Of a DNA stretch of 64,000 nt, positions 6,527 through 18,156 are shown one piece after another. The translations under genes were made by a program, and so were the position numbers. The notes beneath the pieces are model-generated. The model had not been told where the DNA came from. It did no database searches and saw nothing but the letters and a program-made list of their open reading frames with translations. How positions within the stretch are numbered: the stretch's first letter is position 1; every line of letters starts with the position of its first letter. The stretch lies in NCBI RefSeq assembly GCF_029846115.1, contig NZ_JARVZZ010000001.1, positions 4,402,001 through 4,466,000 on the forward strand, read 5' to 3'. The stretch comes from Serratia marcescens (GTDB lineage Bacteria; Pseudomonadota; Gammaproteobacteria; Enterobacterales; Enterobacteriaceae).

Positions 6527-7681
6527 ATGACAGCCACCTTGTGCAATGAACAGCAAACGCCCGGCGTTCCTCAACAGATCGCCACCCGTCTGGCCTTTTT
6601 CGTCGCCGGTCTCGGCATGGCCGCCTGGGCGCCGCTGGTCCCCTTCGCCAAAGCGCGCATCGGTATCGATGACGGCTCGCTCGGCCTATTGCTGCTCTGT
6701 ATCGGCGCCGGCTCCATGCTGGCGATGCCGCTGACCGGTTTCCTGACCGGCAAACTGGGCTGTCGCGCGGTGATCCTGATGGCGGGACTCGGGTTATGCA
6801 TCGATCTGCCGCTGCTGGCGCTGATGGACTCCCTCGGCGGCATGGCCGTGGCACTGCTGCTGTTCGGTGCGGCGATCGGCATGATCGACGTGGCGATGAA
6901 CGTTCAGGCGGTGATCGTCGAACGCGCCAGCGGCAAGGCGATGATGTCCGGCTTTCACGGTTTCTTCAGCATCGGCGGCATTGCCGGCGCCGGCGGCGTC
7001 AGCGCGTTGCTGTGGCTGGGGTTGACGCCGCTGCAATCCACCCTGCTCACCGTGCTGGCGGTGATAGGCCTGCTGGCGCTTGCCAGCCGCCATCTGCTGC
7101 GTGAGAGCGGCGCCGACGACGGCGGGCCGATGTTCGTCTTGCCGCGCGGCTGGGTGATGTTCATCGGCATTCTGTGCTTTATCATGTTTTTGGCGGAAGG
7201 ATCGATGCTCGACTGGAGCGCACTGTTCCTCACCACCTTGCGGGGCGTCGAGCATAGCCAGGCCGGCCTGGGCTACGCGCTGTTTTCCATCACCATGACG
7301 CTCGGCCGCCTCAATGGCGATCGGGTGGTGAACTCGCTGGGCCGCTACCGAGTGCTGCTGCTGGGCAGCCTGTGTGCCGCTTTCGGTCTGAGCCTGGCCA
7401 TCGCCTTCAACCACGCCACCGTGTCGCTGGTCGGCTTCATGCTGGTCGGCCTCGGTGCCTCGAACGTCGTGCCGATCCTGTTCAGCGCCGCAGGCAACCA
7501 GCGTGACATGCCGGCCAATTTGGCGATCGCCTCCGTGACCACCGTCGGCTATGCCGGTATTCTGGCCGGCCCGGCGCTGATCGGCTTCATCGCTCAGTTT
7601 TCCAGCCTGACGGTGGCCTTCGCCTGCGTAGCCGCTCTGCTGTTGGCGGTGACCGCCAGCGCCAGGGCCGTCACTCGCTGA
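6527..7681 (+). CDS. MFS transporter, YbjJ-like
   Basis: About 384 residues with 12 predicted membrane helices in two six-helix halves. The start of helix 1 is IATRLAFFVAGLGMAAWAPLVPFAKARIG. The loop between helices 2 and 3 contains GFLTGKLGCR, a degenerate MFS motif A, and GFHGFFSIGG occurs near helix 5. These are traits of the YbjJ-like branch, whose substrates are unknown. A TTG at 6503 would add 8 residues; the ATG at 6527 is preferred. The stop is only 20 bp from the rcsD start, so it may share a transcript with rcsD. This placement differs from E. coli. Confidence 0.85.
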   Translation: MTATLCNEQQTPGVPQQIATRLAFFVAGLGMAAWAPLVPFAKARIGIDDGSLGLLLLCIGAGSMLAMPLTGFLTGKLGCRAVILMAGLGLCIDLPLLALMDSLGGMAVALLLFGAAIGMIDVAMNVQAVIVERASGKAMMSGFHGFFSIGGIAGAGGVSALLWLGLTPLQSTLLTVLAVIGLLALASRHLLRESGADDGGPMFVLPRGWVMFIGILCFIMFLAEGSMLDWSALFLTTLRGVEHSQAGLGYALFSITMTLGRLNGDRVVNSLGRYRVLLLGSLCAAFGLSLAIAFNHATVSLVGFMLVGLGASNVVPILFSAAGNQRDMPANLAIASVTTVGYAGILAGPALIGFIAQFSSLTVAFACVAALLLAVTASARAVTR

Positions 7682-7701
7682 TTCAGGAATGCGCAGCCAC
7701 T

Positions 7702-10404
7702 ATGCAAAATAAACAACTGACCATAAGCTCCAGCAACATTACCCGCTGCTTCCTGCTATTTATCGTGCTGCTGACGATCGGCATCGGCCTGTATGGTTAC
7801 AATTACACCAATGCCTGGCTGGCGGAAAAGAAGTACGCGCTGAACGGCATCGCCGGTTCGCTGCAAAAGCGTATCGATACCTACCGCTATATGACCTATC
7901 AGGTCTATGACAAATTCGGCAATGCGCCGGCGCAGAATGTCGATCCCGGTTTGCAGGAAACTCGCCTGCGGCCCGACGTCTATTATGTCGAGAAGCCGCA
8001 CAAGAAAACGGACGCGGTGATCTTCGGCAGCCATGACGAAAACACGCTGGCGATGATCGCCAACATCTCGGACTACCTGGACACCCGCTGGGGCGCCAAA
8101 ACCGAGAACTACGCCATGTATTACCTCAATGGTCAGGACAACAGCCTCAGCCTGATCACCACCCAGCCGCTCAAAGAGCTGGCTTCGCGCTTTCGGGAAA
8201 GCTACCTGACCACCTCGGCGGACGAACGCCGCGCCGAGATGCTACAGCAGGCCAACATGCTCGACGAGCGCGAGAGCTTTTCCGATCTGCGCAAGCAGCG
8301 CTTCCAGAACGCCTATTCGTTCTCAATTCGCACCACTTTCAATCAGCCAGGGCATCTGGCGACGGTGATCGCCTTCGATTTGCCAATCAACGACATCATT
8401 CCGGCCAATCTGGCCCGCGCCAGTTTCCTGCTGCTGCCGGACGATGTCGATCTCGACGACAGCGTCATCCCGGCGGAAACCGTCCTCGGCACCCATGCGA
8501 CGATGAGCGGCGGTTGGGTGGAGTTCAGCGCCGCCCTGCCCAATGCGCCGCTGAAGGTGGTGTATCGCGTTTCGGCCATCAATCTGGCCATCGATCTGCT
8601 GCGTAACAACATCTGGCTGATCGCGGTCAACCTGCTGCTGCTGGCGCTGTCGATGCTGAGCATCTACTTTATCCGTCGCCAGTATATTCGCCCGAGCGAA
8701 AACATGGCGGTGGAACTGGAAGCCGAGCGCGCGCTGAATCAGGAGATCGTCTCCAGCCTGCCCTCCGGCCTGCTGGTCTACAGCTTCGCCAACAATACGG
8801 TGATCGCCAGCAACAAAATCGCCGAGCACCTGTTACCACACCTCAGTCTGCAGAAGATCGCCCATATGGCCGAACAGCATCACGGGGTGATCCAGGCGAC
8901 GGTCAACAACGAGGTGTATGAAATCCGCATCTTCCGCAGCCAGCTGTCGCCGGACACCTACCTGTTCCTGATGCACGATCAGGATAAAGAGGTGATGGTG
9001 AACAAGCGGCTGCAGCAGGCGCGGCGCGAATACGACAAAAACGTTCAGGCGCGCAAGCTGATGCTGCACAATCTGGGCATCGAGCTGAATCAGCCGGTAC
9101 GCCAGATGCACGATCTGGTCGACCGTCTGCACAGCCGGCCGGATGAGGAACAACAGCAGGCGTTGCTGGGCCAACTGACGGCGGCGTCGGCTTCGGTGCT
9201 GGAGTTGATCGATAACATCACCCTGCTGACCCGGCTGGAAACCCAGGATTGGCAACCCACGCGCGAGCCGTTCAACCCGACGGCGATGATCGACGAGTTG
9301 CTGCAGGAGGCCCTGCCCGCCCTTAACCAGAAGGGGCTGGCGCTGTTCAAGCATTTCCAGCTGGACGTCGAGCAGAACTATATCGGCGACGCCAACGCGC
9401 TGCGTAAGGTGATCTCGCTGCTGGTGCATTACGCCATTATCACCACCGCCTGCGGCAAGATATCTCTGGTTGTCGACCATGAGCCCGAGCACCCGGATCG
9501 CCTGATTTTCCAAATCAACGACACCGGCTCCGGCATCTCCAACGAAGAGATCAGCAACCTCAACTATCCGTTCCTCAGCCAGACGCTGGTGGACCGCTTC
9601 AACCACGGTTCCGGGCTCACCTTCTTCCTGTGCAACCAACTGTGCAAAAAGCTTAATGGCCAGTTGGACATTCGCAGCAAGGTGGATATCGGCACTCGCT
9701 ACACCATTCGCGTCGCCATGGAGATGGAGAAAAAAGAGCCGCAGGAGCAGGAAAAGCTGCTCGACGGCGTCACCGCCCTGCTGGACGTCACGTCGGATGA
9801 AGTGCGCGGCATCGTGACCCGTCTGCTGCAGGCCTACGGCGCCGACTGTCTCGTCGCCGAAGATCGCGCGGTCAACCGCGATTATGACGTGCTGCTGACC
9901 GATAACCCACAGCGCGCCGATGATTACACCCTGTTGTTGGCGAGCGATGAGCCGGGCTGGCAAGCACTGGATAAACGCTACATTCGGGTGAACTATAATC
10001 TGAACGGCGCATTAATCGACGCCGTGCTGATGCTGATCGAACAGCAAATGGCCGCGCTGGAACAGGAAGAAAGCCCGCTTTCATTGAGCTCAGAAGATAT
10101 CCAACTCTATGAAAAACAATTGAAATCAAGTGATTACTATGGACTGTTTGTCGATACAGTACCCGACGATGTCAAAAAACTGTATACTGAGGCGGGCAGC
10201 AGTGATTTCAATGCGCTGTCACAAACCGCACACCGCCTAAAAGGCGTGTTTGCCATGTTAAATCTGCTTCCCGGCAAGCAGCTGTGCGAATCGTTAGAAC
10301 AGCGCATCGCAGAAGGTGATGCGCCCGAGATCGAGAATAACATCAGTCAGATTGATTTTTTCGTCAGCAGACTGCTGAAGCAAGGTAGCCAACAACATGA
10401 ATAA
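7702..10404 (+). CDS. rcsD: Phosphotransfer intermediate protein RcsD
   Basis: A 900-residue inner-membrane protein of the Rcs envelope-stress phosphorelay. A membrane segment near residues 15-35 (CFLLFIVLLTIGIGLYGY) is followed by a large periplasmic region and a second segment near residue 305 (NIWLIAVNLLLLALSMLSIYFI). Cytoplasmic PAS-like and degenerate kinase domains come next (NDTGSGISNEEI, GSGLTFFLCNQL), lacking the normal phospho-His motif. The C-terminal HPt domain carries the phosphorylated His in LSQTAHRLKGVFAMLNL. It passes phosphate from RcsC to RcsB. Its 3' end overlaps rcsB by 8 bp, so the two are translationally coupled. Confidence 0.97.
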   Translation: MQNKQLTISSSNITRCFLLFIVLLTIGIGLYGYNYTNAWLAEKKYALNGIAGSLQKRIDTYRYMTYQVYDKFGNAPAQNVDPGLQETRLRPDVYYVEKPHKKTDAVIFGSHDENTLAMIANISDYLDTRWGAKTENYAMYYLNGQDNSLSLITTQPLKELASRFRESYLTTSADERRAEMLQQANMLDERESFSDLRKQRFQNAYSFSIRTTFNQPGHLATVIAFDLPINDIIPANLARASFLLLPDDVDLDDSVIPAETVLGTHATMSGGWVEFSAALPNAPLKVVYRVSAINLAIDLLRNNIWLIAVNLLLLALSMLSIYFIRRQYIRPSENMAVELEAERALNQEIVSSLPSGLLVYSFANNTVIASNKIAEHLLPHLSLQKIAHMAEQHHGVIQATVNNEVYEIRIFRSQLSPDTYLFLMHDQDKEVMVNKRLQQARREYDKNVQARKLMLHNLGIELNQPVRQMHDLVDRLHSRPDEEQQQALLGQLTAASASVLELIDNITLLTRLETQDWQPTREPFNPTAMIDELLQEALPALNQKGLALFKHFQLDVEQNYIGDANALRKVISLLVHYAIITTACGKISLVVDHEPEHPDRLIFQINDTGSGISNEEISNLNYPFLSQTLVDRFNHGSGLTFFLCNQLCKKLNGQLDIRSKVDIGTRYTIRVAMEMEKKEPQEQEKLLDGVTALLDVTSDEVRGIVTRLLQAYGADCLVAEDRAVNRDYDVLLTDNPQRADDYTLLLASDEPGWQALDKRYIRVNYNLNGALIDAVLMLIEQQMAALEQEESPLSLSSEDIQLYEKQLKSSDYYGLFVDTVPDDVKKLYTEAGSSDFNALSQTAHRLKGVFAMLNLLPGKQLCESLEQRIAEGDAPEIENNISQIDFFVSRLLKQGSQQHE

Positions 10405-11047
10405 CCTGAACGTAATTATTGCTGATGACCATCCTATCGTACTGTTTGGCATCCGGAAGTCACTTGAGCAAATTGAATGGGTGAATGTCGTTGGGGAGTT
10501 CGAAGACTCAACCGCACTGATCAACAATCTGTCCAAGCTGGACGCCAACGTGCTGATCACCGATCTATCGATGCCGGGTGACAAGTATGGCGACGGCATC
10601 ACGCTGATTAAATACATCAAGCGCCACTATCCGCAGTTGTCGATCATCGTGCTGACCATGAACAACAACCCGGCGATCCTGAGCGCGGTATTGGATCTGG
10701 ATATCGAAGGCATCGTGCTGAAACAAGGCGCGCCGACCGATCTGCCGAAGGCGCTGGCCGCCCTGCAGAAAGGCAAGAAGTTCACGCCGGAAAGCGTCTC
10801 TAAACTGCTGGAGAAGATCAGCGCCAGCGGCTATGGCGACAAACGCCTGTCGCCGAAAGAGAGCGAAGTGCTGCGTCTGTTCGCCGAAGGTTTCCTGGTA
10901 ACCGAAATCGCCAAGAAGCTCAACCGCAGCATCAAAACCATCAGCAGCCAGAAGAAATCGGCCATGATGAAGCTGGGCGTCGAAAACGACATCGCCCTGC
11001 TCAACTATCTCTCGTCCGTCAGCATGACGCCGTTGGACAAAGACTAA
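10397..11047 (+). CDS. rcsB: Response regulator RcsB
   Basis: A 216-residue response regulator, near-identical to E. coli RcsB. The receiver domain (residues 1-125) has the acidic pair in IIADDHPIV and the phospho-acceptor Asp56 in LITDLSMPGDKYGDGI. The LuxR-type DNA-binding domain is SPKESEVLRLFAEGFLVTEIAKKLNRSIKTISSQKKSAMMKLG. As a homodimer or with RcsA, GadE, BglJ and similar partners it controls capsule, motility, division and acid resistance. It converges on rcsC with a shared terminator. In E. coli a second promoter for rcsB lies inside rcsD; I did not locate one here. Confidence 0.98.
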   Translation: MNNLNVIIADDHPIVLFGIRKSLEQIEWVNVVGEFEDSTALINNLSKLDANVLITDLSMPGDKYGDGITLIKYIKRHYPQLSIIVLTMNNNPAILSAVLDLDIEGIVLKQGAPTDLPKALAALQKGKKFTPESVSKLLEKISASGYGDKRLSPKESEVLRLFAEGFLVTEIAKKLNRSIKTISSQKKSAMMKLGVENDIALLNYLSSVSMTPLDKD

Positions 11048-11073
11048 AGCCCGCCTCACGGCAGGTTAACGCC

Positions 11074-11107
11074 AAACAGGCACGGCATCCGCCGTGCCTG
11101 TTTGCTT
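11074..11107. terminator. Bidirectional terminator between rcsB and rcsC
   Basis: AAACAGGCACGGC (11074-11086) pairs perfectly with GCCGTGCCTGTTT (11091-11103) across an ATCC loop. The A and T flanks serve both convergent genes. Confidence 0.85.
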
Positions 11108-11108
11108 T

Positions 11109-13970
11109 TCAAGCCTCGCTGCGGCTGTAGCGCACCTGTTGGCTGTAGTAAGCCAGCGTCTGCTCCAACGTCTCCAGCGTGACCGGTTTCGACAGGCAAT
11201 TATCCATACCCGCCTCGAGGCAGCGCTGCTTCTCTTCCGCCAACGCGTTCGCCGTCACGCCGATCACCGGCGCGCTGAACTGCATCTGCCGCAGCTCCTG
11301 CGTCAGACGATAGCCGTCCATATTCGGCATATTGACGTCGGTCAGCACAATATCGACGTGGTGCTGTTTCAGCACGCCGAGCGCGTCGACGCCATCGTTG
11401 GCGGTCACCACCTGATACCCCAGCGATCCCAGCTGATCGGACAGCAGACGACGGTTGATCGGATGATCGTCAACCACCAGCAGATGAATATCGCCGTTGT
11501 CCGCCGCGCTGGCCTTGGCAGGCACCGGCAGCTGCACCAGCGCCTCTGCCGCGCCGCTGCCGACGCCGAACAACCGGTTGAGCAAGCTCAGCGTTTCACG
11601 CGGCGTGGAGGTGCTGTGCATCCAATAACCCGGCCGTGTTTCCTGCGATGGGCCGATATGCTCGGTGGAGAATTGGATCTGAGCCAGCAGCGGCGTGTCC
11701 AGCATCAGCGGATGATCGCTGAGCATCACCTCTCCGGCGGCGGTCTCTTGGCCATCATAGCGCTGGATATCGGCGCCGTAGCCCCCCAGAATCGCCATCA
11801 GGTAGCTTTCCAGCCGCTGATTGCGGATATCCAGCCACAGTCGGCGGCCCTGCCAGGTATCGCTGGCCTGCGGGATGGGGAACTGAGCGTTGAACAGCGG
11901 AATGCGGATGCTGAACAAGCTGCCCAGGCCCGGTTCGGATTCCACGGCGATATCGCCGTCCATCAGGTTGATCAGTTTCTCACAGATCGCCAACCCCAGG
12001 CCGGTTCCCTGGAAATGGCGCTGCACGCCGGTGCCCACCTGGAAGAACGGATCGAACAGGCGCGAGATCTCCTTCTCCGGGATGCCGACACCGGTATCGC
12101 GCACGCTGAACTCCAGGTAGCTGCCGCGGGTGCAGACCTGCAGCACGATACAGCCGGTATCGGTGAACTTGATGGCGTTGTTCACCAGATTGGAAAGCAC
12201 CTGCTGCAGCCGCACCGGATCGCCGAAAATGCGCTCCGGCACGTTCTGTTCGATAAAGCAGTACAGCCCCAGACGTTTCTTGACCACCAGCGGCAAATAG
12301 TTGCCGGCGATATGGGTGATCACCTCCAGGCAGGAAAACTCGCGCGGTTCTATCTTCAGCTGCTCGGACTCAATTTTGGAGAAGTCGAGAATATCGCTGA
12401 TGATTTTCAACAGCAGACCGGAGGAGTTGTTCATCGCATTGACCAGCCGATCGACCCCTTGCGGCAGCGCCTTGGTCTGCAGCAGATCGAGGTTGCCGAT
12501 AATGCCGTACAGCGGCGTGCGCAGCTCATGGCTGACGGTGGCCAGGAACATCGATTTGGACTGGCTGGCTTGCTCCGCCGCCGCCGCCATCTCCTGCAAC
12601 GACTCTTCCATCTTCACGCGGGCGCTGACGTCCACCAGCACGCAAATCGCCACCTCTTCGTTACGGTAGCGCGAGTGGACAAAGCTGATCTGCAGGTTGT
12701 TGTTGTTGCTTGTCATCACATCGACGAAATTCGCCTGCTGTTCGCAAATGATGCGCGTAATGCGATCGCGATCTTCGTGGGTCAACAGGTTGATGTAGTT
12801 GTGCGCCAGTTCGTTACTCAGGATATTGGTGCCGTCGCTGATGCGCAGGATACAGATGCCCACCGGCGCCGAAGCGACGATCTTGCGGTTGAACTGCTCG
12901 TGCTCTTCCAGGCGAAACGCATTGTCCTCCGCGGGCAGGAACATCTTGCGCTCAAACAGCCACGCCAGCGTGAACAGCACGATGGCCGACAACAGGTTCA
13001 GCAACAGCGCGTTGAGGATCAACATTTTGAAGCGTTCCACCACGCTTTTCACCGGCAGCGCATAGACGATGCTCAGCGAAGAAGGCGGCAGCGCTTTCTT
13101 CAGGATCAGGTCGCGATAATTGTCGACATAGCCGAAGTAGGCATGCTCTGCGGGATAGCTGTTGAGCGAAGCGGCATAGCGATCGCCGTCCGCCAGGCGC
13201 AGCACCGGCTCGTTGTTCTCATCCAGCAGCGTGACGCCAATCGGCAGGTTGCCGGCGGTGACGAAATCTTCCAGCCGAACGGTTTGTTCGATGCCCAGCA
13301 ACGCCTCCAGCTTATTACCGATATAGATCGGCGTCAGCACATACAGATAGCCGACGTCCGGCCGCTGCGCGCTGGGGCTAACCCAATACAGGTTGTTGTC
13401 TTTGTCCAGATTCTTGGCATTGCGGTATTTCAGAATGCGCTCGTGCAGCGACTTCAGCACGTTTTCCCGATTGGCGCTCGCGTTGCCGCCGCCGAACTCC
13501 GCCATACACAGGCTGTCACCGCCGATGAAGAACACCCGGTTGAGGTCGTAGGCCGCCACGAAGTTCTCTTTCCAATACTGGATCAGGCCGCTCAGCGAAT
13601 CGAGCGAACTGCGGTAGGTGGTGCTCAGCGCGCAGTTGGACTCCGGGTACAGCGGAAAGAATTGCGGCGGGCTGCCCTTGCCGGGAAACACGCCGCTGAA
13701 CATGTCCAGGCTACTGACCGATCCGTTGAGACGGTTCTCCGCCATATACTTGATGTCGCGGATGATGTCGGCCGAATGACGGATGTAGCCCTGCGCCTGA
13801 TCGAAGTTGAGGTTGTAGTCCTGCCGGATATCCGATTCTTTCTGATGCAGGATATTCAGAATATAAAAGGTGGTGAGCAGCGCTCCCAACGACCACAGCA
13901 AAATCGCCAGCACCCGGAACAGATAGCGGGATATCTTCAGCGTAGTTCGAAAAGAGGCTAAGTATTTCAA
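11109..13970 (-). CDS. rcsC: Hybrid sensor kinase RcsC
   Basis: A 953-residue hybrid histidine kinase. Two membrane segments (LFRVLAILLWSLGALLTTFYIL near residues 18-39; ALLLNLLSAIVLFTLAWLF near 320) flank a periplasmic domain. The kinase core has the H-box FLATVSHELRTPLYGIIGNLDLL, an N-box (NLVNNAIKF), G1 (VRDTGVGIP) and G2 (GTGLGLAICEKL). An RcsC-type ABL domain follows, then a C-terminal receiver with Asp in DIVLTDVNMPNMDGYRL. It autophosphorylates and relays phosphate through its own Asp to RcsD and RcsB, responding to outer-membrane and peptidoglycan damage via RcsF and IgaA (not in this window). It is convergent with rcsB. Confidence 0.97.
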   Translation of the reverse strand: MKYLASFRTTLKISRYLFRVLAILLWSLGALLTTFYILNILHQKESDIRQDYNLNFDQAQGYIRHSADIIRDIKYMAENRLNGSVSSLDMFSGVFPGKGSPPQFFPLYPESNCALSTTYRSSLDSLSGLIQYWKENFVAAYDLNRVFFIGGDSLCMAEFGGGNASANRENVLKSLHERILKYRNAKNLDKDNNLYWVSPSAQRPDVGYLYVLTPIYIGNKLEALLGIEQTVRLEDFVTAGNLPIGVTLLDENNEPVLRLADGDRYAASLNSYPAEHAYFGYVDNYRDLILKKALPPSSLSIVYALPVKSVVERFKMLILNALLLNLLSAIVLFTLAWLFERKMFLPAEDNAFRLEEHEQFNRKIVASAPVGICILRISDGTNILSNELAHNYINLLTHEDRDRITRIICEQQANFVDVMTSNNNNLQISFVHSRYRNEEVAICVLVDVSARVKMEESLQEMAAAAEQASQSKSMFLATVSHELRTPLYGIIGNLDLLQTKALPQGVDRLVNAMNNSSGLLLKIISDILDFSKIESEQLKIEPREFSCLEVITHIAGNYLPLVVKKRLGLYCFIEQNVPERIFGDPVRLQQVLSNLVNNAIKFTDTGCIVLQVCTRGSYLEFSVRDTGVGIPEKEISRLFDPFFQVGTGVQRHFQGTGLGLAICEKLINLMDGDIAVESEPGLGSLFSIRIPLFNAQFPIPQASDTWQGRRLWLDIRNQRLESYLMAILGGYGADIQRYDGQETAAGEVMLSDHPLMLDTPLLAQIQFSTEHIGPSQETRPGYWMHSTSTPRETLSLLNRLFGVGSGAAEALVQLPVPAKASAADNGDIHLLVVDDHPINRRLLSDQLGSLGYQVVTANDGVDALGVLKQHHVDIVLTDVNMPNMDGYRLTQELRQMQFSAPVIGVTANALAEEKQRCLEAGMDNCLSKPVTLETLEQTLAYYSQQVRYSRSEA

Positions 13971-14059
13971 TCGGATACCATACGAAAGTCAGTGGCGGCG
14001 CGCGTTGTCGCCGGCGCGGCGGCCGGCGGCTCGGTGCGCCAATTAAACCATATAACTGA

Positions 14060-14091
14060 AAAAGGGCCTAGCATCGCTGCCAGGCCCTTTT
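14060..14091 (-). terminator. Terminator of gyrA
   Basis: On the minus strand AAGGGCCTGGCA pairs with TGCTAGGCCCTT with one internal mismatch, followed by T residues. It lies about 50 bp past the gyrA stop. Confidence 0.85.
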
Positions 14092-14137
14092 GTCTCAGTG
14101 CATTACGGTGTCGGCATGCCGACGCCCTCACCTTGCT

Positions 14138-16795
<2,658 letters not shown>

Positions 16796-16841
16796 CTACT
16801 AATGATTCATCTGCCCGCTGCCATAGTGGCAAAGGTGTAAA

Positions 16842-16870
16842 ACTATATCACAAAGCACGCTTTACGGGAA
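16842..16870 (-). promoter_or_regulatory. Possible gyrA promoter
   Basis: On the minus strand TATAGT (16842-16847) could serve as -10, with a poor -35 (TTCCCG, 16865-16870) 17 bp upstream. A weak -35 is common for gyrase promoters, which are induced by DNA relaxation. The assignment is tentative. Confidence 0.35.
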
Positions 16871-16992
16871 AATAACCGCCGCTGTTTCACGGAAATTGTG
16901 CAGATAAGTGCGCTAAAAACGCATCGGCGCAGACGATGCCGCGCCGGAACATGTATAATCCGCGCAACGAGAACAAGGAGCCAGACCAGCCC

Positions 16993-17718
16993 ATGAACGC
17001 AGAATCATCCAGCCGAGTGCAAAACGTTGACCACCAGGAAATCGCCAAGTTCGAGGCCGTCGCCTCTCGCTGGTGGGATCTGGAAGGCGAGTTCAAACCG
17101 CTGCACCGCATCAACCCGCTGCGCCTGAACTACATCATGCAGCGCGCCGGCGGCATTTTTGACAAGCAGGTGCTCGATGTAGGCTGCGGCGGCGGCATTC
17201 TGGCAGAAAGCATGGCGCGCGAAGGCGCCAAGGTGACCGGGTTGGACATGGGCGCGGAGCCGCTGCAGGTCGCCCGGCTGCACGCGCTGGAAAGCGGCAT
17301 GGACGTCACCTATGTGCAGGAGACGGTGGAAAGCCACGCCCAGGCCAACCCGCAACGCTACGACGTGGTCACCTGCATGGAGATGCTGGAGCACGTGCCG
17401 GATCCGGCCTCGGTGGTGCGCGCCTGCGCCCATCTGGTGAAACCGGGCGGCCACGTATTCTTCTCCACCATCAACCGCAACACCAAAGCCTGGCTGATGG
17501 CGGTGATCGGCGCAGAGTACGTGCTGAAGATGGTGCCGCAGGGCACCCACGATCATAAGAAGTTCATTCGCCCTTCCGAACTGATCGGCTGGGTCGACGG
17601 CACGCCGCTGCGCGAAAAGCACATGATCGGCCTGCATTACAACCCAATCACCGATCATTTCAAGCTTGGGCGCAACGTTGACGTGAACTACATGGTGCAC
17701 ACCCAGCACGAAGGCTAA
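16993..17718 (+). CDS. ubiG: Ubiquinone biosynthesis O-methyltransferase UbiG
   Basis: A 241-residue class I SAM-dependent methyltransferase that carries out both O-methylation steps of ubiquinone synthesis. The SAM site is [19 protein letters not shown] (motif I) with the acidic residue in TGLDMG. The family N-terminus [35 protein letters not shown] is present. An upstream in-frame ATG would add 19 residues; 16993 is chosen because it matches the known UbiG start and follows AAGGAG. It is divergent from gyrA. Its product supplies the quinone reduced by the nuo complex encoded later in the window. Confidence 0.97.
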   Translation: MNAESSSRVQNVDHQEIAKFEAVASRWWDLEGEFKPLHRINPLRLNYIMQRAGGIFDKQVLDVGCGGGILAESMAREGAKVTGLDMGAEPLQVARLHALESGMDVTYVQETVESHAQANPQRYDVVTCMEMLEHVPDPASVVRACAHLVKPGGHVFFSTINRNTKAWLMAVIGAEYVLKMVPQGTHDHKKFIRPSELIGWVDGTPLREKHMIGLHYNPITDHFKLGRNVDVNYMVHTQHEG

Positions 17719-18026
17719 GCGTTGTAAACCGCGCCGGCCCTGCATTACCGGGGGGCGGCGCCATTGGCACATTCGGAAAAATACCTAATTTCCACGACTT
17801 CGATCAAAATAGCCGTTGTAAACAGTTTTTTAGAATATTAAATCAGATCAATATGCCGTTTTTTTCTAACGTTTAATAAAGCGCCAAACGATCGGTTTTT
17901 TCAGTTTTTCAGTAAAATCTGATCGCGCTTATTGACAAGCTTGTCGCGCCAGTCACGGCGCGCACTGCGAACGGCAAGTTACATTTCACCCCCAAGTTAT
18001 CCACAAATTAGGCCAGTTTTGTTCAC
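17719..18026. other. ubiG-nrdA intergenic region, upstream part, with a DnaA box
   Basis: About 300 bp of AT-rich DNA without an open gene. A perfect DnaA box, TTATCCACA, lies at 17997-18005, about 150 bp before nrdA. E. coli nrdA also has DnaA boxes upstream, which link ribonucleotide reductase expression to replication initiation. T-rich runs (17826-17915) could bend DNA. No terminator for ubiG was convincing. Confidence 0.65.
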
Positions 18027-18091
18027 TTGCAAACGCCGTTTTTTCTCACTATCTTGTTACCTCACCGACATACAACCCCTATATATAGTGT
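18027..18091 (+). promoter_or_regulatory. nrdA promoter with paired NrdR boxes
   Basis: TTGCAA (18027-18032) and TATCTT (18050-18055) form a promoter with 17-bp spacing. NrdR box 2 at 18076-18091 has the core CTATATATAG, a perfect match to CwAtATaTwG. NrdR box 1 at 18044-18059 (CACTATCTTG) matches 8 of 10. The boxes are 32 bp apart, the usual three-helical-turn spacing. Box 1 covers the -10 and box 2 lies just after the likely start, as expected for repression by dATP-bound NrdR. Confidence 0.78.
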
Positions 18092-18156
18092 TTACATACT
18101 GAGCAGAGCGACTACACTTCTGCTTAGGGGCACCATACGGACAGGTAAAACACCAC

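Noticed and set aside
11094-13961. A 955-codon plus-strand open frame opposite rcsC
   Set aside because: It mirrors rcsC exactly in the complementary frame, is rich in Gln, Arg and His as GC-rich antisense frames are, has no domain, and begins inside the rcsB-rcsC terminator.
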